The notes: generated by a model not told the origin, from the sequence alone. A DNA stretch of 64,000 nucleotides from Microvirga sp. ACRRW (GCF_022346925.1 NZ_JAKRNJ010000008.1:80710-144709), one strand, 5' to 3'; numbered from the stretch's first letter, positions 28,273 through 38,308 are shown. Made by a program: numbers and translations.

Positions 28273-30180
28273 ATGCCTGTCTATGATCCGATAACCGATA
28301 CCTACACATACGAAGCCGGCGAGGACGGAGCATTTAAGCTTTCTGACAGCGGCCACGTTGGAGCCGGCGGCAACGTTATCGGCAACTTCTTCGGCAATAG
28401 GATTACCGGCAATGCCGGATATAACTTGCTCGATGGAAGAGGAGGCAACGACTTTCTGGATGGGGCGAGCGGCGTCGACACGCTGAACGGAGGCAGCGGC
28501 TCCGACACCTTGATCGGCGGGCTCGGCGCGGACATCCTCATGGGCGGGATCGATGCCGACAGCATGGTCGGCGGCGAGGGCATGGATACCTATTACATCG
28601 ACAATGTGGGTGATGTGATTGTCGAAGCCGAGAACGAAGGATGGGACAAGGTCTTCTCGGCAATCAGCTACACATTGGGGGACCATCTCGAAAACTTGTC
28701 GCTTGTCGCCGGTGCCGGCCACATCAATGCGACCGGCAATGACTACGACAACATCCTTGTCGGCAATGAAGGCAACAACATCCTGGACGGCGGGCGCGGC
28801 GATGACGTCTTATGGGGCATGCCGGGTGTCGACACGCTGAAGGGTGGAGAGGGTAACGATACCTATCATCTCGACGAAGATTACCTGGGTGACATCATTG
28901 TGGAGGAGGCCAATCAAGGCTCGGACACGATCATCGCGTCCATCACCTTCAGCCTTCAGACTCTCGTGAATGTCGAGAACATCACGCTTCTCGGCACGGA
29001 CACCATCAATGCGACCGGCAATGCCGCCGTCAACAGGCTCCAGGGAAATGAGGCCAGGAATATCCTCAATGGTCTGTCGGGCGCGGACGTCATGGAAGGG
29101 CGCCGTGGCGATGACGTCTACATTGTCGACAATATGGACGACATTGTCATCGAGCACGACGGCGAAGGCTCTGACGAGGTGCTGTCTTCCGTAAGTTTCA
29201 CTCTGCGTACTCACGTCGAAAAACTTGTCCTGACCGGCAATGATCATATCGCGGGAACCGGCAACCATCTGGACAATGTCATTCTCGGAAATGGCGGAAA
29301 TAATACTCTTATCGGGGGAGCTGGGGCAGACACACTCAACGGCGGCAACGGTAACGATACCTACTACGTAGACAACGTTGCCGATGTTGTTCTCGATACG
29401 TCCGGCAAGGATGCCATCTTCTCGTCGATCAATTTCACTCTTTCAGATGCTATGGAGAACCTCTCTGCAGATGGTTCCGCATCGCTCAGTTTGACCGGGA
29501 ATGCTTCAAGCAACGAGATTGTCGGTAATCGGGGCAATGATACGCTGGATGGCGGTAGTGGCGCCGATTCCATGACCGGCAGCAGCGGCAACGACGTTTA
29601 TTACGTCGATGACAAGTCCGACCGAGTGATCGAGACTTCCAGCCGCGACGGCTCCGACCTGGTCTATTCCAGCGTTAGCTACACGCTCAGCAACTATGTG
29701 GAGAAGCTCACGGGCATCGGCTCGGGTGCGATCAACCTCTCAGGTAATCGCCTGAGCAACGCCATCGCCGGCAACGCGGCCAAGAACACGATCAAGGGGC
29801 AGGCTGGCAACGACGTCCTTAATGGAGGGCTCGGCAACGATGTGCTCTATGGCGGTAAGGGCAAAGACAGTTTCGTGTTCAACACAGCTTTGAACAAGAA
29901 AGCGAATGTCGACACGATCAAGGATTTTTCGGTGCGCGACGACACGATCCGCCTGGAGAACGCGATCTTCAAGTCGCTGAAGAAGACGGGCAAGCTCAAC
30001 AAGGCGTTCTTCAAGATCGGCACCAAGGCCGGGGATAAGAACGACTTCGTGATCTACAACGACAAGACCGGCGCGCTCTCATACGACGCCGACGGTTCGG
30101 GCAAAAAGGCCGGCATGATCAAGTTCGCTCAGCTCAAGGCAGGCTTGAGCCTGACCGCCGGCGACTTCATCGTTATCTAA
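28273..30180 (+). CDS. RTX calcium-binding protein (B) with five tandem 80-90 residue units
   Basis: The 635-residue protein has a short N-terminus, RTX nonapeptides (about residues 50-104), then five tandem units starting at residues 105, 196, 281, 362 and 441. Each combines a DxYYVDNxxD beta-hairpin, an SSxxYTLxxxVExL strand, an NATGN turn and RTX repeats. The C-terminal module (KDSFVFNTALNK to GDFIVI) is the presumed type I secretion signal and closely matches that of the protein at 34.0 kb. It lies divergent to uvrA. No signal peptide or exporter gene is visible. Function is unknown; RTX proteins of this sort are often surface, adhesive or biofilm components. Confidence 0.87.
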   Translation: MPVYDPITDTYTYEAGEDGAFKLSDSGHVGAGGNVIGNFFGNRITGNAGYNLLDGRGGNDFLDGASGVDTLNGGSGSDTLIGGLGADILMGGIDADSMVGGEGMDTYYIDNVGDVIVEAENEGWDKVFSAISYTLGDHLENLSLVAGAGHINATGNDYDNILVGNEGNNILDGGRGDDVLWGMPGVDTLKGGEGNDTYHLDEDYLGDIIVEEANQGSDTIIASITFSLQTLVNVENITLLGTDTINATGNAAVNRLQGNEARNILNGLSGADVMEGRRGDDVYIVDNMDDIVIEHDGEGSDEVLSSVSFTLRTHVEKLVLTGNDHIAGTGNHLDNVILGNGGNNTLIGGAGADTLNGGNGNDTYYVDNVADVVLDTSGKDAIFSSINFTLSDAMENLSADGSASLSLTGNASSNEIVGNRGNDTLDGGSGADSMTGSSGNDVYYVDDKSDRVIETSSRDGSDLVYSSVSYTLSNYVEKLTGIGSGAINLSGNRLSNAIAGNAAKNTIKGQAGNDVLNGGLGNDVLYGGKGKDSFVFNTALNKKANVDTIKDFSVRDDTIRLENAIFKSLKKTGKLNKAFFKIGTKAGDKNDFVIYNDKTGALSYDADGSGKKAGMIKFAQLKAGLSLTAGDFIVI

Positions 30181-30201
30181 ATCCGGCATCCTGCCACAAG
30201 A

Positions 30202-30227
30202 AAAGGCCCGCCGGATGGCGGGCCTTT
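30202..30227. terminator. bidirectional terminator between RTX genes B and C
   Basis: AAAGGCCCGCC and GGCGGGCCTTT are perfect arms with a GGAT loop, lying between two convergent stop codons. The A and T ends allow termination from either side. Confidence 0.88.
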
Positions 30228-30244
30228 GCGTAGTGGAGGTTGTC

Positions 30245-31618
30245 TTAATCCACGAAAACGAAGTGAGAGGCTTTCAGCGCGGCCTTGTTGGCCAAGGTCG
30301 TCACGAGTTGGAGGTCGTACTCCGCTCCGGTGCCGTCGGCATCGTAATAGAGCTTGCCGTCATCCGTGTCGTAGAGGAACTGCGACATGGTTGTGGTGGC
30401 CTTCGGGTCCGTTCCGACCACGAGGAAGCTCTTCAGATCGAAAACGGGGGTCACGTACTTGTCCTGAACGTAGTCGAAGTACTCAAAGTCCCCAAGGCTA
30501 ACGAGGAAGTAGTCTTTGCCCGAGAAGTCCGCGATCGTGGTTCTTGCAGAAGGAGAAAGGATAAACTGATCGTCGCCCTTGCCGCCAATGAGGGTTACTT
30601 TTCCTGAGCCGCTCAGCTTGTCATCCCCAGCACCGCCATTGAGGGTGATCACGGCGGCAGGATCACCATAAAAATAGCCAGATGCGGAGAGTTTGTCGTT
30701 GCCGGCACCGCCATTGACCACGCCGGAACTGCCGCTGGCATAGATGGTATCGTTACCCTTCGAGCCCGTGATGGCGCTTCCGGTATCCATGTCATAGACA
30801 GAAAGGTTAACCTTCTCGAATTGCCCGGCCTTGATGCCGGCATAACCGATATCGGCTGCCTTCTGCCCGGTGATCTTCGAGAAGTTGAGCGTATATTTTG
30901 CTAGGTCAACCGTGATTGAAGTAATCGAGAGGCTGAGCGTATCCACGCCTTTGCCACCGAGGGCGTAGTCGCCATCGTCGGCATAAATCCTGTCATTGCC
31001 GTCACCGCCCAGCAACTTGTCCTTGCCCGGTGCACCTAGTGTGCTGGCGCCGGATTCACGGCCATCGATGGTATCGTCGCCCGCTCCGCCTGACAGGTAG
31101 TCAGTGCCGTTCGCCCCGTACAGATTGTCGTCGCCTGCACCGCCGTCCAGCCGGTCGTTGCCGTATCCACCGGAGAGTTCATCGTCGCCCGTGCCGCCGT
31201 CCAGACGGTCGTTGCCGAAGCCTCCCGAGAGATAATCATCATTGGCGCCGCCATAGAGCTTGTCGTTGCCCAAGTCGCCGTAAAGGCTATCGTGACCGGC
31301 GTCGCCATAGAGGGTATCGTTGCCATCCTCGCCATAGAGAATGTCATTCTGGTCGCCGCCATAGAGCCTGTCGTTGCCGAGGCCGCCGTAAACGACGTCC
31401 TTGCCCCGGCCGCCAAGCACCTTATCCGCCCCGATGCCGGAATAGATGGTGTCGTTGCCGTCGCCGCCGGTCAGGTTGTCATTGCCTTCGGCGCTGAAGA
31501 TATAATCGTCACCGGCTCGGCCGTCGAAAATGTCAGCAAATTTCGAGCCAAAGAAAGTATCGTCCGTGAGGCTCCCCTTAAGGGCCTTCTTCTTTGTCGT
31601 GATGCGATAGGTGGTCAT
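30245..31618 (-). CDS. RTX calcium-binding protein (C)
   Basis: The 457-residue protein begins [17 protein letters not shown], with GGAGG five bases upstream. A long uninterrupted run of RTX nonapeptides (about residues 30-215, for example [20 protein letters not shown]) is followed by a domain with [20 protein letters not shown], a second RTX patch, and a C-terminal module with [20 protein letters not shown] and HFVFVD. The same layout occurs in the RTX protein at 38.4 kb, so the two are paralogues. The basic N-terminus is not a Sec signal; type I secretion is inferred. Confidence 0.85.
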   Translation of the reverse strand: MTTYRITTKKKALKGSLTDDTFFGSKFADIFDGRAGDDYIFSAEGNDNLTGGDGNDTIYSGIGADKVLGGRGKDVVYGGLGNDRLYGGDQNDILYGEDGNDTLYGDAGHDSLYGDLGNDKLYGGANDDYLSGGFGNDRLDGGTGDDELSGGYGNDRLDGGAGDDNLYGANGTDYLSGGAGDDTIDGRESGASTLGAPGKDKLLGGDGNDRIYADDGDYALGGKGVDTLSLSITSITVDLAKYTLNFSKITGQKAADIGYAGIKAGQFEKVNLSVYDMDTGSAITGSKGNDTIYASGSSGVVNGGAGNDKLSASGYFYGDPAAVITLNGGAGDDKLSGSGKVTLIGGKGDDQFILSPSARTTIADFSGKDYFLVSLGDFEYFDYVQDKYVTPVFDLKSFLVVGTDPKATTTMSQFLYDTDDGKLYYDADGTGAEYDLQLVTTLANKAALKASHFVFVD

Positions 31619-31951
31619 GCATTCCTCCAAACCTACGCCGACAATGTCACGTTATTTCGTAATAGACAATTAGTGATTGCGGGACTTGGGCGTCTTGCCG
31701 CGTAACGCGCGCCCTCCATTGCCTTGCGCAAAATGGCTCAGGCAGCGATGCGCGGGGATATAATATGCACAGGTCTCTCCGTGGGTTATGTCCGGCCCCT
31801 GGCCCCACGACCTCAGGTGAATGAGCAGGGCATGATGATGGAAGCCAAAGCTTTGCCTGGTCAGCTTATGGCTAAGCTAAAGATTCCAGTTGCTTTGCGG
31901 GCGGGCTGAAACTAACAACCCATAAACTTTATAACGTTTTGGGGCTGAATT
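31619..31951. other. divergent intergenic region between RTX genes C and D
   Basis: This 333-base region holds the upstream signals of two divergent RTX genes. Near each start lies a similar AT-rich hexamer (ACGTTATTTC at 31649-31658 for gene C on the minus strand; TATAACGTTT at 31930-31939 for gene D). A short open frame at 31724-31909 has no ribosome site or recognisable product, and I do not call it a gene. Confidence 0.4.
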
Positions 31952-33724
31952 ATGGGCATGACCTTAAGTAATGGTCGCGGCGAGGCTTTGACCGGACTGG
32001 CAAACGGAACCTTCGTAACTGTCTGGAATGGTGCAGGTAATACTCCGACGGCTCAGTTCTTCAATGCGGATGGAACGAACAAGGGTGGGCCGGTTGTCAT
32101 CGGCGCCGGTTCCGCTGAGGAGAAGCTCAATTTCAAGGCGGCCAGCCTCAACGACGGCCGCTTCGTGGTGGTCTGGGAGCAGAAGGGCGCCAAGAACGGC
32201 GTCTATGCCCGGATCTTCGACGTAGAGGGCAATCCTGCCGGCACTGCATTCAAGATCAATTCCGGCGATGCCGGCCAGACGCTTCCCCAGGTGACGGCTC
32301 TCAAGAATGGCGGCTTCACGGTTGCATCCATCAACGAAGGTGCTGCGACGACCGTGACCGTCGATGGGAACGGCGTTCAGAAGAGCCCCGTGGTCCTGAA
32401 GACCGGAGCCGTCGATATTGCCGTCACGACTTTGAACAATGGAAACGTCGTCTCGATCATCGGAACCGGTAGCTCGGGAAGCTATGCGGTGTTCGGGGAT
32501 ATTCAGCTGCCCGACGGGTCGGATTATGCATCCGGGGAGTTCATTTCCGCCTTCAACGACACCGACAGACCGGATGCGAGCGTCACCGCCTTGTCGGATG
32601 GCGGCTTCCTCTTCATTCACGATGCTGTTCAGAGCGGCCGGGATTCCGTGGATCTCTTCCGCTATACAAGCAACGGCATGGCCGTCGGAACCGGAACGAG
32701 CTTTGGGACAGGAGCCGGGCAGAAGGTTGGCTCGCCTGTCGTGAAGGCTTTGCCGAACGGCGGTTTCGTGTTCGCGTACACGATGGAAAACGCCACCAGC
32801 AAGTATGTGTATGCCGGGTCGAGCAGTTCCAATTCGACTTTCCTTCTTACCGCATCGCAGGTCGGCGGGGGCGAAGGTGGAAATCAAACATCGCCGCAGA
32901 TCACCGTGTTGAACGATGGGCGTTACATCATCAGCTGGCTCAACACCTATAATGGCGTGACGACGACGAAAGCGGAGATCTTCGACGAGCGCTCCAGCGG
33001 TGCCGATTGGTCCGGCTCGGCGATGAACGAGCAGTATATCGGCACCATCTACAACGACAGGCTCAATGCCGGCGCGGGCAATGACTCCATCGTTGGTGGA
33101 CAGGGCAACGACGTGCTGAACGGCGGTGCCGGTGCGGATACCATGCAAGGTGGAGCCGACAACGACACCTATTATGTGAGTGAGGCCGGCGATCAGGTCG
33201 TGGAGACGGCCAACAACGGCACGGCGGATCATGTGATCACGGACATCACCTATGCGCTGGGAGCTCATGTTGAGCGCCTGAGCGCCGCCTCAGGTTCGTC
33301 CGCCATCAACCTGACCGGCAACTCGCTGGCCAACGTGATCAAGGGCAACAACGGCGCCAACAAGATCAACGGCGGCGCCGGCAACGATCAGCTCACGGGC
33401 GGCAAGGGCAAGGACACCTTCGTGTTCAACAAGAGCCCGAATTCCAAGACCAACAAGGACAAGATCCTGGACTGGAACTACAAGGACGACACGATCCATC
33501 TTGAGAACAAGTACTTCAAGGCGCTGAAGAAGACCGGCTGGCTCAAGAAGGACCAGTTCGTGCTGGGCTCGAAGGCGAAGGACAAGAATGACTTCGTCGG
33601 CTACAACAAGACGACAGGCGACCTCTGGTACGACGCGAACGGCAGCAAGTCCGGCGGCCAGGTGGTGTTCGCCAATATCGGCAAGAACAAGAAGATCGCC
33701 TATAACGATTTCTTCGTCATCTGA
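31952..33724 (+). CDS. RTX calcium-binding protein (D) with beta-propeller-like N-terminal repeats
   Basis: Of 590 residues, roughly the first 360 consist of repeated units of about 45-50 residues with the pattern xLxDGxFVVVW then FDxxGNxxG, a repeat found at the front of many alphaproteobacterial RTX proteins. RTX nonapeptides follow (about 368-410, GGQGNDVLNGGAGADTMQGG), then one DTYYV unit and a C-terminal module rich in Lys/Asn (KDTFVFNKSPNSK to NDFFVI). The architecture matches the next gene, but the C-terminal module is more diverged and more basic. No Sec signal is seen; type I export is inferred. Confidence 0.85.
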   Translation: MGMTLSNGRGEALTGLANGTFVTVWNGAGNTPTAQFFNADGTNKGGPVVIGAGSAEEKLNFKAASLNDGRFVVVWEQKGAKNGVYARIFDVEGNPAGTAFKINSGDAGQTLPQVTALKNGGFTVASINEGAATTVTVDGNGVQKSPVVLKTGAVDIAVTTLNNGNVVSIIGTGSSGSYAVFGDIQLPDGSDYASGEFISAFNDTDRPDASVTALSDGGFLFIHDAVQSGRDSVDLFRYTSNGMAVGTGTSFGTGAGQKVGSPVVKALPNGGFVFAYTMENATSKYVYAGSSSSNSTFLLTASQVGGGEGGNQTSPQITVLNDGRYIISWLNTYNGVTTTKAEIFDERSSGADWSGSAMNEQYIGTIYNDRLNAGAGNDSIVGGQGNDVLNGGAGADTMQGGADNDTYYVSEAGDQVVETANNGTADHVITDITYALGAHVERLSAASGSSAINLTGNSLANVIKGNNGANKINGGAGNDQLTGGKGKDTFVFNKSPNSKTNKDKILDWNYKDDTIHLENKYFKALKKTGWLKKDQFVLGSKAKDKNDFVGYNKTTGDLWYDANGSKSGGQVVFANIGKNKKIAYNDFFVI

Positions 33725-33754
33725 TCAACTCAAGAACCATCGAACCATCGGCGA

Positions 33755-33779
33755 GGGAGCGGGTTACCGCTCCCTTTTT
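33755..33779 (+). terminator. intrinsic terminator after RTX gene D
   Basis: GGGAGCGG and CCGCTCCC pair perfectly around a GTTA loop and are followed by TTTTT, 30 bases after the stop codon. The rest of 33780-33982 shows no gene; it contains an AATAAC hexamer about 44 bases before the next start. Confidence 0.9.
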
Positions 33780-33982
33780 GTTTGCGGAAGCACAAGGCCT
33801 TGTATGGAGCGGCCGATCTTGTCGGGGGCTGCCTCCCCATAGGGAGGGGGTGTGCGTTTTGGCACATTGTAACGTGTCGGTCCGGTGCGGAATTCTTGCC
33901 GAGTAGCCAAGCTCAGCTAGTTACTTGGCAAATAGAATAACAGAACATTCGCACCGGGGGCCCAAACTAAAGGGCTGACACT

Positions 33983-35833
33983 ATGACTTCGCCAAACGCA
34001 TGGGGATCGATTTTCTCCGTCAACACCACCACGAAAGCAGATCAGTATCTTCCGAAGATGCATGCCTTGAAGGACGGCTCCTTCGTGGCGATCTGGCAGG
34101 ATGACAGCCGAGCTGGGGCCGATAAGAGCAGCAGTGCCATTCGAGGCCAGTTGTTCAATGCCGACGGCAGTAAAAAGGGTGGTGAGTTCCTCGTTAATAC
34201 GATCAATACCAACGGATGGCAGGGGTCACCTGTCGTCACTGTCCTGAACGATGGTCGCTTTGTCGTGGCATGGGAAGATGAATTGACGGGCTTCATCATG
34301 GGCCGCGCTTATCAGGCTAATGGTGCAGCCGTCGGCGACGAGTTCAAGATCAGTTCCACGGGCGAAGATCATTATGCCTCAATCACGGCCCGTGCGAATG
34401 GCGGCTTTGCCGTTTCCTACCGGGACGAGGACGGCAAGAACCGCATCAAAAACTTCGATGCCAACTTGCAGGCTGGCTCTGAAGCGGTGTTGGGTACCAC
34501 CTCATCGATTACGAAGATTGTTGGCTTGCAAGGCCACTCCATCCTTTTCTCCGGTGCCACCGGGGACATACGAGGTCTCATCGTGAATGACGATGGCACC
34601 GTACCTGCCGGCGGGAAGCCTTTCGTCATTCCGACAACCGGCGAGTACAATTATAGGCCTGTGGCGACAAAGTTGGCGGACGGACGCGTCCTTGTCGCTT
34701 GGGCAAGCGATAACTTTACGTCTAGTGGCAATGAGGTCTCTCAGATCAAAGGTCAGATCCTGAACGCCAATGGTACGCTGAGCGGTGGTGAGTTGGTGCT
34801 CAGCGCTGCCGATCTGGTGGATTCCGAAGTCGCAGCCGTTACCGCTCTCGCAGATGGCGGCTTCGCAGTGGCCTACATCGACCAGGTTGAGGATCGCAAC
34901 TCCGCCGATATCCATGTTGCATCCTTCACCAGCAATGGTGTGCGAGTCAGCGATGATATCGTCGAGCGCGCCTATGATCGCGGATATGAGAACATCGAGA
35001 TCTCTGGCCTCGCGGATGGTCGCGTAGCCGTGTCCTGGACCAACAGTGTTAGCCAGTTCGACGATTTCGGTACGGGCATCCACGGCCAGATCCTGGACCT
35101 GCGCCAGAAGGCTGTGACCGTCAACGGCACGGCTGGAGACGACTGGTATTTCGGCTCGCGCTTCAGCGACACGCTCAACGGCAACGGCGGCAATGATGTG
35201 CTCAACGGCGCAGGCGGCGCTGACCGCATGGCAGGCGGAGCCGGCAACGATACCTATTATGTCGACCACAAGTCCGACAGGGCGATCGAGACTTCTAGCC
35301 GCGACGGCATCGACACGGTCTATGCCAGCCTCAGCCACACTCTGGGCGCTCACGTGGAGAAGCTCATCGGTACCGGCTCGGCCGCAATCGCACTCACCGG
35401 CAACAGCCTCGCCAACACGATCACCGGCAATGGCGCCAAGAACACCATCAAGGGTCAATCCGGCAACGATGTGATCAACGGCGGCTATGGCAACGACGTG
35501 CTCTATGGCGGCTCCGGCCGGGACAGCTTCGTGTTCGATACGGCCCTGAACAAGGGCGCGAATGTGGACGCGCTCAAGGACTTCAATGTGAAGGACGACA
35601 CGATCCGCCTGGACAACGCGATCTTCACCAAGCTGACCGCGACTGGCACGCTCAACCGGGCGTTCTTCAAGATCGGCGCGAAGGCTGAGGATCGAAACGA
35701 CTTCGTCCTCTATAACGACGAGACCGGCGCGCTCTCCTACGATGCCGACGGATCGGGCCGGGGCGCTGCGATCAAGATCGCTCAGCTCAAAGCAGGCTTG
35801 GACCTGACAGCTCGCGATTTCATCGTCATCTAA
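33983..35833 (+). CDS. RTX calcium-binding protein (E), paralogue of D at the front and B at the back
   Basis: Of 616 residues, about the first 380 carry the same style of 45-50 residue repeats as gene D (YLPKMHALKDGSFVAIWQDD; VVTVLNDGRFVVAWED). RTX nonapeptides cover about 385-422. The remainder from residue 423 (DTYYVDHKSDRAIETSSRDG to RDFIVI) matches residues 441-635 of protein B at most positions by eye. Protein E therefore looks like a mosaic of a D-type front and a B-type back. Export by type I secretion is inferred from the RTX repeats and the hydrophobic C-terminus. Confidence 0.86.
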   Translation: MTSPNAWGSIFSVNTTTKADQYLPKMHALKDGSFVAIWQDDSRAGADKSSSAIRGQLFNADGSKKGGEFLVNTINTNGWQGSPVVTVLNDGRFVVAWEDELTGFIMGRAYQANGAAVGDEFKISSTGEDHYASITARANGGFAVSYRDEDGKNRIKNFDANLQAGSEAVLGTTSSITKIVGLQGHSILFSGATGDIRGLIVNDDGTVPAGGKPFVIPTTGEYNYRPVATKLADGRVLVAWASDNFTSSGNEVSQIKGQILNANGTLSGGELVLSAADLVDSEVAAVTALADGGFAVAYIDQVEDRNSADIHVASFTSNGVRVSDDIVERAYDRGYENIEISGLADGRVAVSWTNSVSQFDDFGTGIHGQILDLRQKAVTVNGTAGDDWYFGSRFSDTLNGNGGNDVLNGAGGADRMAGGAGNDTYYVDHKSDRAIETSSRDGIDTVYASLSHTLGAHVEKLIGTGSAAIALTGNSLANTITGNGAKNTIKGQSGNDVINGGYGNDVLYGGSGRDSFVFDTALNKGANVDALKDFNVKDDTIRLDNAIFTKLTATGTLNRAFFKIGAKAEDRNDFVLYNDETGALSYDADGSGRGAAIKIAQLKAGLDLTARDFIVI

Positions 35834-35857
35834 AGCAGGCCCCATTTCAGGCTTGGG

Positions 35858-35886
35858 AAAGGCAGCTTCGGCTGCCTTTTCTTTTT
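35858..35886 (+). terminator. intrinsic terminator after RTX gene E
   Basis: AAAGGCAGC and GCTGCCTTT flank a TTCG tetraloop and are followed by TCTTTTTC, 25 bases after the stop. Confidence 0.9.
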
Positions 35887-36097
35887 CAAGGAGGCTTCCT
35901 TCTCTTCCGGTCAGGCAAAAGACCTGCCCGGGATTGGCAGCTGCCAGGGCGATGGGTTTTCGGTCAAAGCCAAGGCAAATAAGCTCAGGCCTCTCAGGCG
36001 ATTGTTGGGGACAGGCCTGTGAAGAACGCCTTCGGGGCGCTTGTCCCGGACGCCTGGGGGCTCCACAACAGCCTCATGTGAACGAGGAGAGGCTCCG

Positions 36098-36619
36098 ATG
36101 GCGGGCAGTGTGAACAAGGTGATCTTGGTGGGCAATCTGGGTCGAGACCCGGAGGTGCGGCGCCTGAACAACGGCGAGCCGGTGGTGAACCTGCGGATCG
36201 CCACCTCCGAGAGCTGGAAGGACAAGGCCACCGGCGAGCGCAAGGAAAAGACCGAGTGGCACTCGGTGGTGATCTTCAATGAGAACCTGGCGCGGGTGGC
36301 CGAGCAGTACCTGAAGAAGGGCTCGAAGGTGTATGTCGAGGGCCAGCTTCAGACGCGCAAGTGGACCGACCAGCAGGGCGTGGAGAAGTACTCGACGGAA
36401 GTGGTGCTGCAGCGTTTCCGCGGCGAGCTGACGATCCTGGATGGGCGCCAGGGCGGTTCTTCGTCGGAGTACGGCGACAACGAGGAGGGTGGCGGCCAGA
36501 TCAGCCGCGGCGGCGATTTCGGTCGCTCCTCCCCCATGGAGCGCAGGCCCGCTCCGAGCTCCGGTGGCGGCGGTGGCGGGTCGCGCTACAACGATCTCGA
36601 CGACGACATTCCGTTCTAG
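36098..36619 (+). CDS. ssb: single-stranded DNA-binding protein
   Basis: The 173-residue protein has the OB-fold of SSB ([56 protein letters not shown]), a Gly-rich linker and the acidic tip DDDIPF that recruits partner proteins. The ATG at 36098 follows AACGAGGAGAGG; the open frame continues 57 bases upstream but gives no family N-terminus. RTX genes flank ssb on both sides. The 211 bases upstream show no clear LexA operator. Confidence 0.97.
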   Translation: MAGSVNKVILVGNLGRDPEVRRLNNGEPVVNLRIATSESWKDKATGERKEKTEWHSVVIFNENLARVAEQYLKKGSKVYVEGQLQTRKWTDQQGVEKYSTEVVLQRFRGELTILDGRQGGSSSEYGDNEEGGGQISRGGDFGRSSPMERRPAPSSGGGGGGSRYNDLDDDIPF

Positions 36620-36628
36620 GATATGAGA

Positions 36629-36697
36629 AAGGCCGCCCATGCAATCAGGCGGCCTTCCTGACTTTTTCATGGAAGGCCCGGAGCGCATCCGGGCCTT
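36629..36697. terminator. two consecutive hairpins between ssb and RTX gene F
   Basis: AAGGCCGCC/GGCGGCCTT (36629-36656) lies just after the ssb stop, and AAGGCCCGG/CCGGGCCTT (36673-36697) just after the stop of the convergent RTX gene. TTTTT (36663-36667) lies between them. Together they would stop transcription from both directions. Confidence 0.8.
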
Positions 36698-36704
36698 TCG
36701 TCGT

Positions 36705-38135
36705 TCAGAGAATGAAGTCGGCTGCCGAGAGATGGGCCTTCAGCACGCCGTCCAGCTTGATGTAGTGGGTCGTCCCGGACAGGTAGATCACCGTGTATTC
36801 GGCCCTCTGGTTCATTTTGAGGCTCTCGAATGAGCCAAAGCGCCAAGCCCGAATGTCGATCTGATCCTCGCCGGGGCGGAAGTACAGGATGGTGTCCTTG
36901 CCGGAGGCCGCATCGAACGCGAAGATGTCGCGTCCGCCGCCGCCGTCGAGGGTATCGTTTCCGGTGCCGCCGTTGAGGTAATCGTTGCCGGTGCCGCCGT
37001 AGGACGAGTCGCCGATCAGCCTGTCATTGCCGGAGCCGCCGATCAGCGTGTCGTTGCCGTATCCGGCATAAGGGCTCGTGACGTTGGCGTCGCCGTAAAG
37101 AATGTCGTTGCCGGAGCTGCCGTTCAGATAATCGTGTCCGCCGGTGCTGGAATTGTCGAGCGTCGCGGCATCGCCGTAAATGGTGTCGCTGCCGGAGTTG
37201 CCATGAAGGGTGTCGTTCCCTCCAACGGAGGAGCCGCTCATCGTCAAGGCATCGCCGTAGAGGATGTTGTTGCCGCTCTCGCCATACAGCGTGTCTGCGC
37301 CGCCCCTGGCATTGTCCTTCAGGTAATATGCATCGCCATACAAACGATCATTGTGCGACCCGCCATAGAGCTTGTCGGAGCCGCCGACGGCCCACTGCGT
37401 CAGCTGATAGCCGTCGCCAAAGATCGTATCGTCGGAGCTGCCTCCTTTCAGCAGGTCATCGCCGCCCGTAGCATAGGAGGAGAGGGCGCGCGCATCGCCG
37501 AAAAGCGTGTCGACTCCACTGTCGCCGTTGATCGTATCCGCGCCGCCGCGGGTTTTTCCGCTCATGCCGTAGGCATCGCCATACAGCACATCGTTATGAT
37601 TTCCACCCGACAGGGTATCCGCGCCGCCAATGGCGTAGTTGGCCATGGAATAGGCATCGCCATAAAGAGTATCGTTGTCATTCTCACCATAGAGGGTGTC
37701 CTTGCCCCCGATAGTGTTCGACGTCATGGAATAGGCATCGCCGAAAAGCATGTCGTTGTCGTAGCCGCCATAGATCCTGTCGGCACCGCCCTTGGCGCTG
37801 TTGGCCATGGTGCGGGCGTCTCCGAAGAGCTTGTCATAGCCGTACTCGCCATAAATCTTGTCGGCCCCGCCGATAGCGGATGACTTCATCGTGTAGGCGT
37901 CGCCGTAAACGGTGTCGCCGTCATAGCCCGCCCAGATCGTGTCGCTTGCGCCCTTCGCCTTTGTGCTCAGGGTTTTTGCGTCGCCGTAGAGGAAATCCGC
38001 CCCGTTATAGCCGTAGAGCAGATCCGCAGCGCCCGAGCGCCCGGTCAGCGTGCCGTTTGCGTCACCGTAAAGAGTGTCCGAGGTGCTGGAGCCTTCGAGA
38101 AAATTCTTGGCCAGAGTGCCGATTTTTAGCGCCAT
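36705..38135 (-). CDS. RTX-like protein (F) built on an exact 27-residue repeat
   Basis: The 476-residue protein has a short N-terminus (MALKIGTLAKNFLEGSSTSD), one 28-residue unit (42-69), then eleven units of exactly 27 residues (70-366). The consensus is GxxxDTLYGDAYxMxxxAxGG then ADTLYG. Each unit joins two RTX half-sites with a variable GDAxxM...GG segment. Classical RTX repeats follow (about 367-400), and the C-terminal domain (RDIFAFDAASGKDTILYFRP to SAADFIL) differs from the other RTX proteins here. Calcium binding and type I secretion are inferred. Function is unknown. Confidence 0.83.
   Translation of the reverse strand: MALKIGTLAKNFLEGSSTSDTLYGDANGTLTGRSGAADLLYGYNGADFLYGDAKTLSTKAKGASDTIWAGYDGDTVYGDAYTMKSSAIGGADKIYGEYGYDKLFGDARTMANSAKGGADRIYGGYDNDMLFGDAYSMTSNTIGGKDTLYGENDNDTLYGDAYSMANYAIGGADTLSGGNHNDVLYGDAYGMSGKTRGGADTINGDSGVDTLFGDARALSSYATGGDDLLKGGSSDDTIFGDGYQLTQWAVGGSDKLYGGSHNDRLYGDAYYLKDNARGGADTLYGESGNNILYGDALTMSGSSVGGNDTLHGNSGSDTIYGDAATLDNSSTGGHDYLNGSSGNDILYGDANVTSPYAGYGNDTLIGGSGNDRLIGDSSYGGTGNDYLNGGTGNDTLDGGGGRDIFAFDAASGKDTILYFRPGEDQIDIRAWRFGSFESLKMNQRAEYTVIYLSGTTHYIKLDGVLKAHLSAADFIL
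37038..37928 (-). repeat. eleven 81-bp coding repeats inside RTX gene F
   Basis: The region encodes residues 70-366 of protein F in strict 27-codon register with no insertion or deletion. The DNA copies have diverged more than the protein positions for Asp, Gly and the hydrophobic Leu/Ile, indicating selection on the protein pattern rather than a very recent expansion. Confidence 0.8.
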
Positions 38136-38308
38136 TGTTCTTGCGTCCTTTTTCTGGGCGTCACCGTAAGGTGGGTATTGTTAAATCTCTGTTATAATAT
38201 TCCTGTAAATTTGACGCTGCGTCATATGAGCCTAGCTTTTCTAGGCGGGGCGGGCTCTATGTCGGTCAGCGCTCTTTGCGCTTCATTCCTGTTCATCCGG
38301 ACATGCAA

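Noticed and set aside
31724..31909. 61-codon frame between divergent RTX genes
   Set aside because: No ribosome site, no conserved pattern, and it lies in a probable promoter region.
37038..37928. Regular 81-bp repeats considered as a CRISPR array or satellite DNA
   Set aside because: They are in frame, code for a Gly/Asp protein pattern, and the copies differ at the DNA level. There are no identical repeats with unique spacers.
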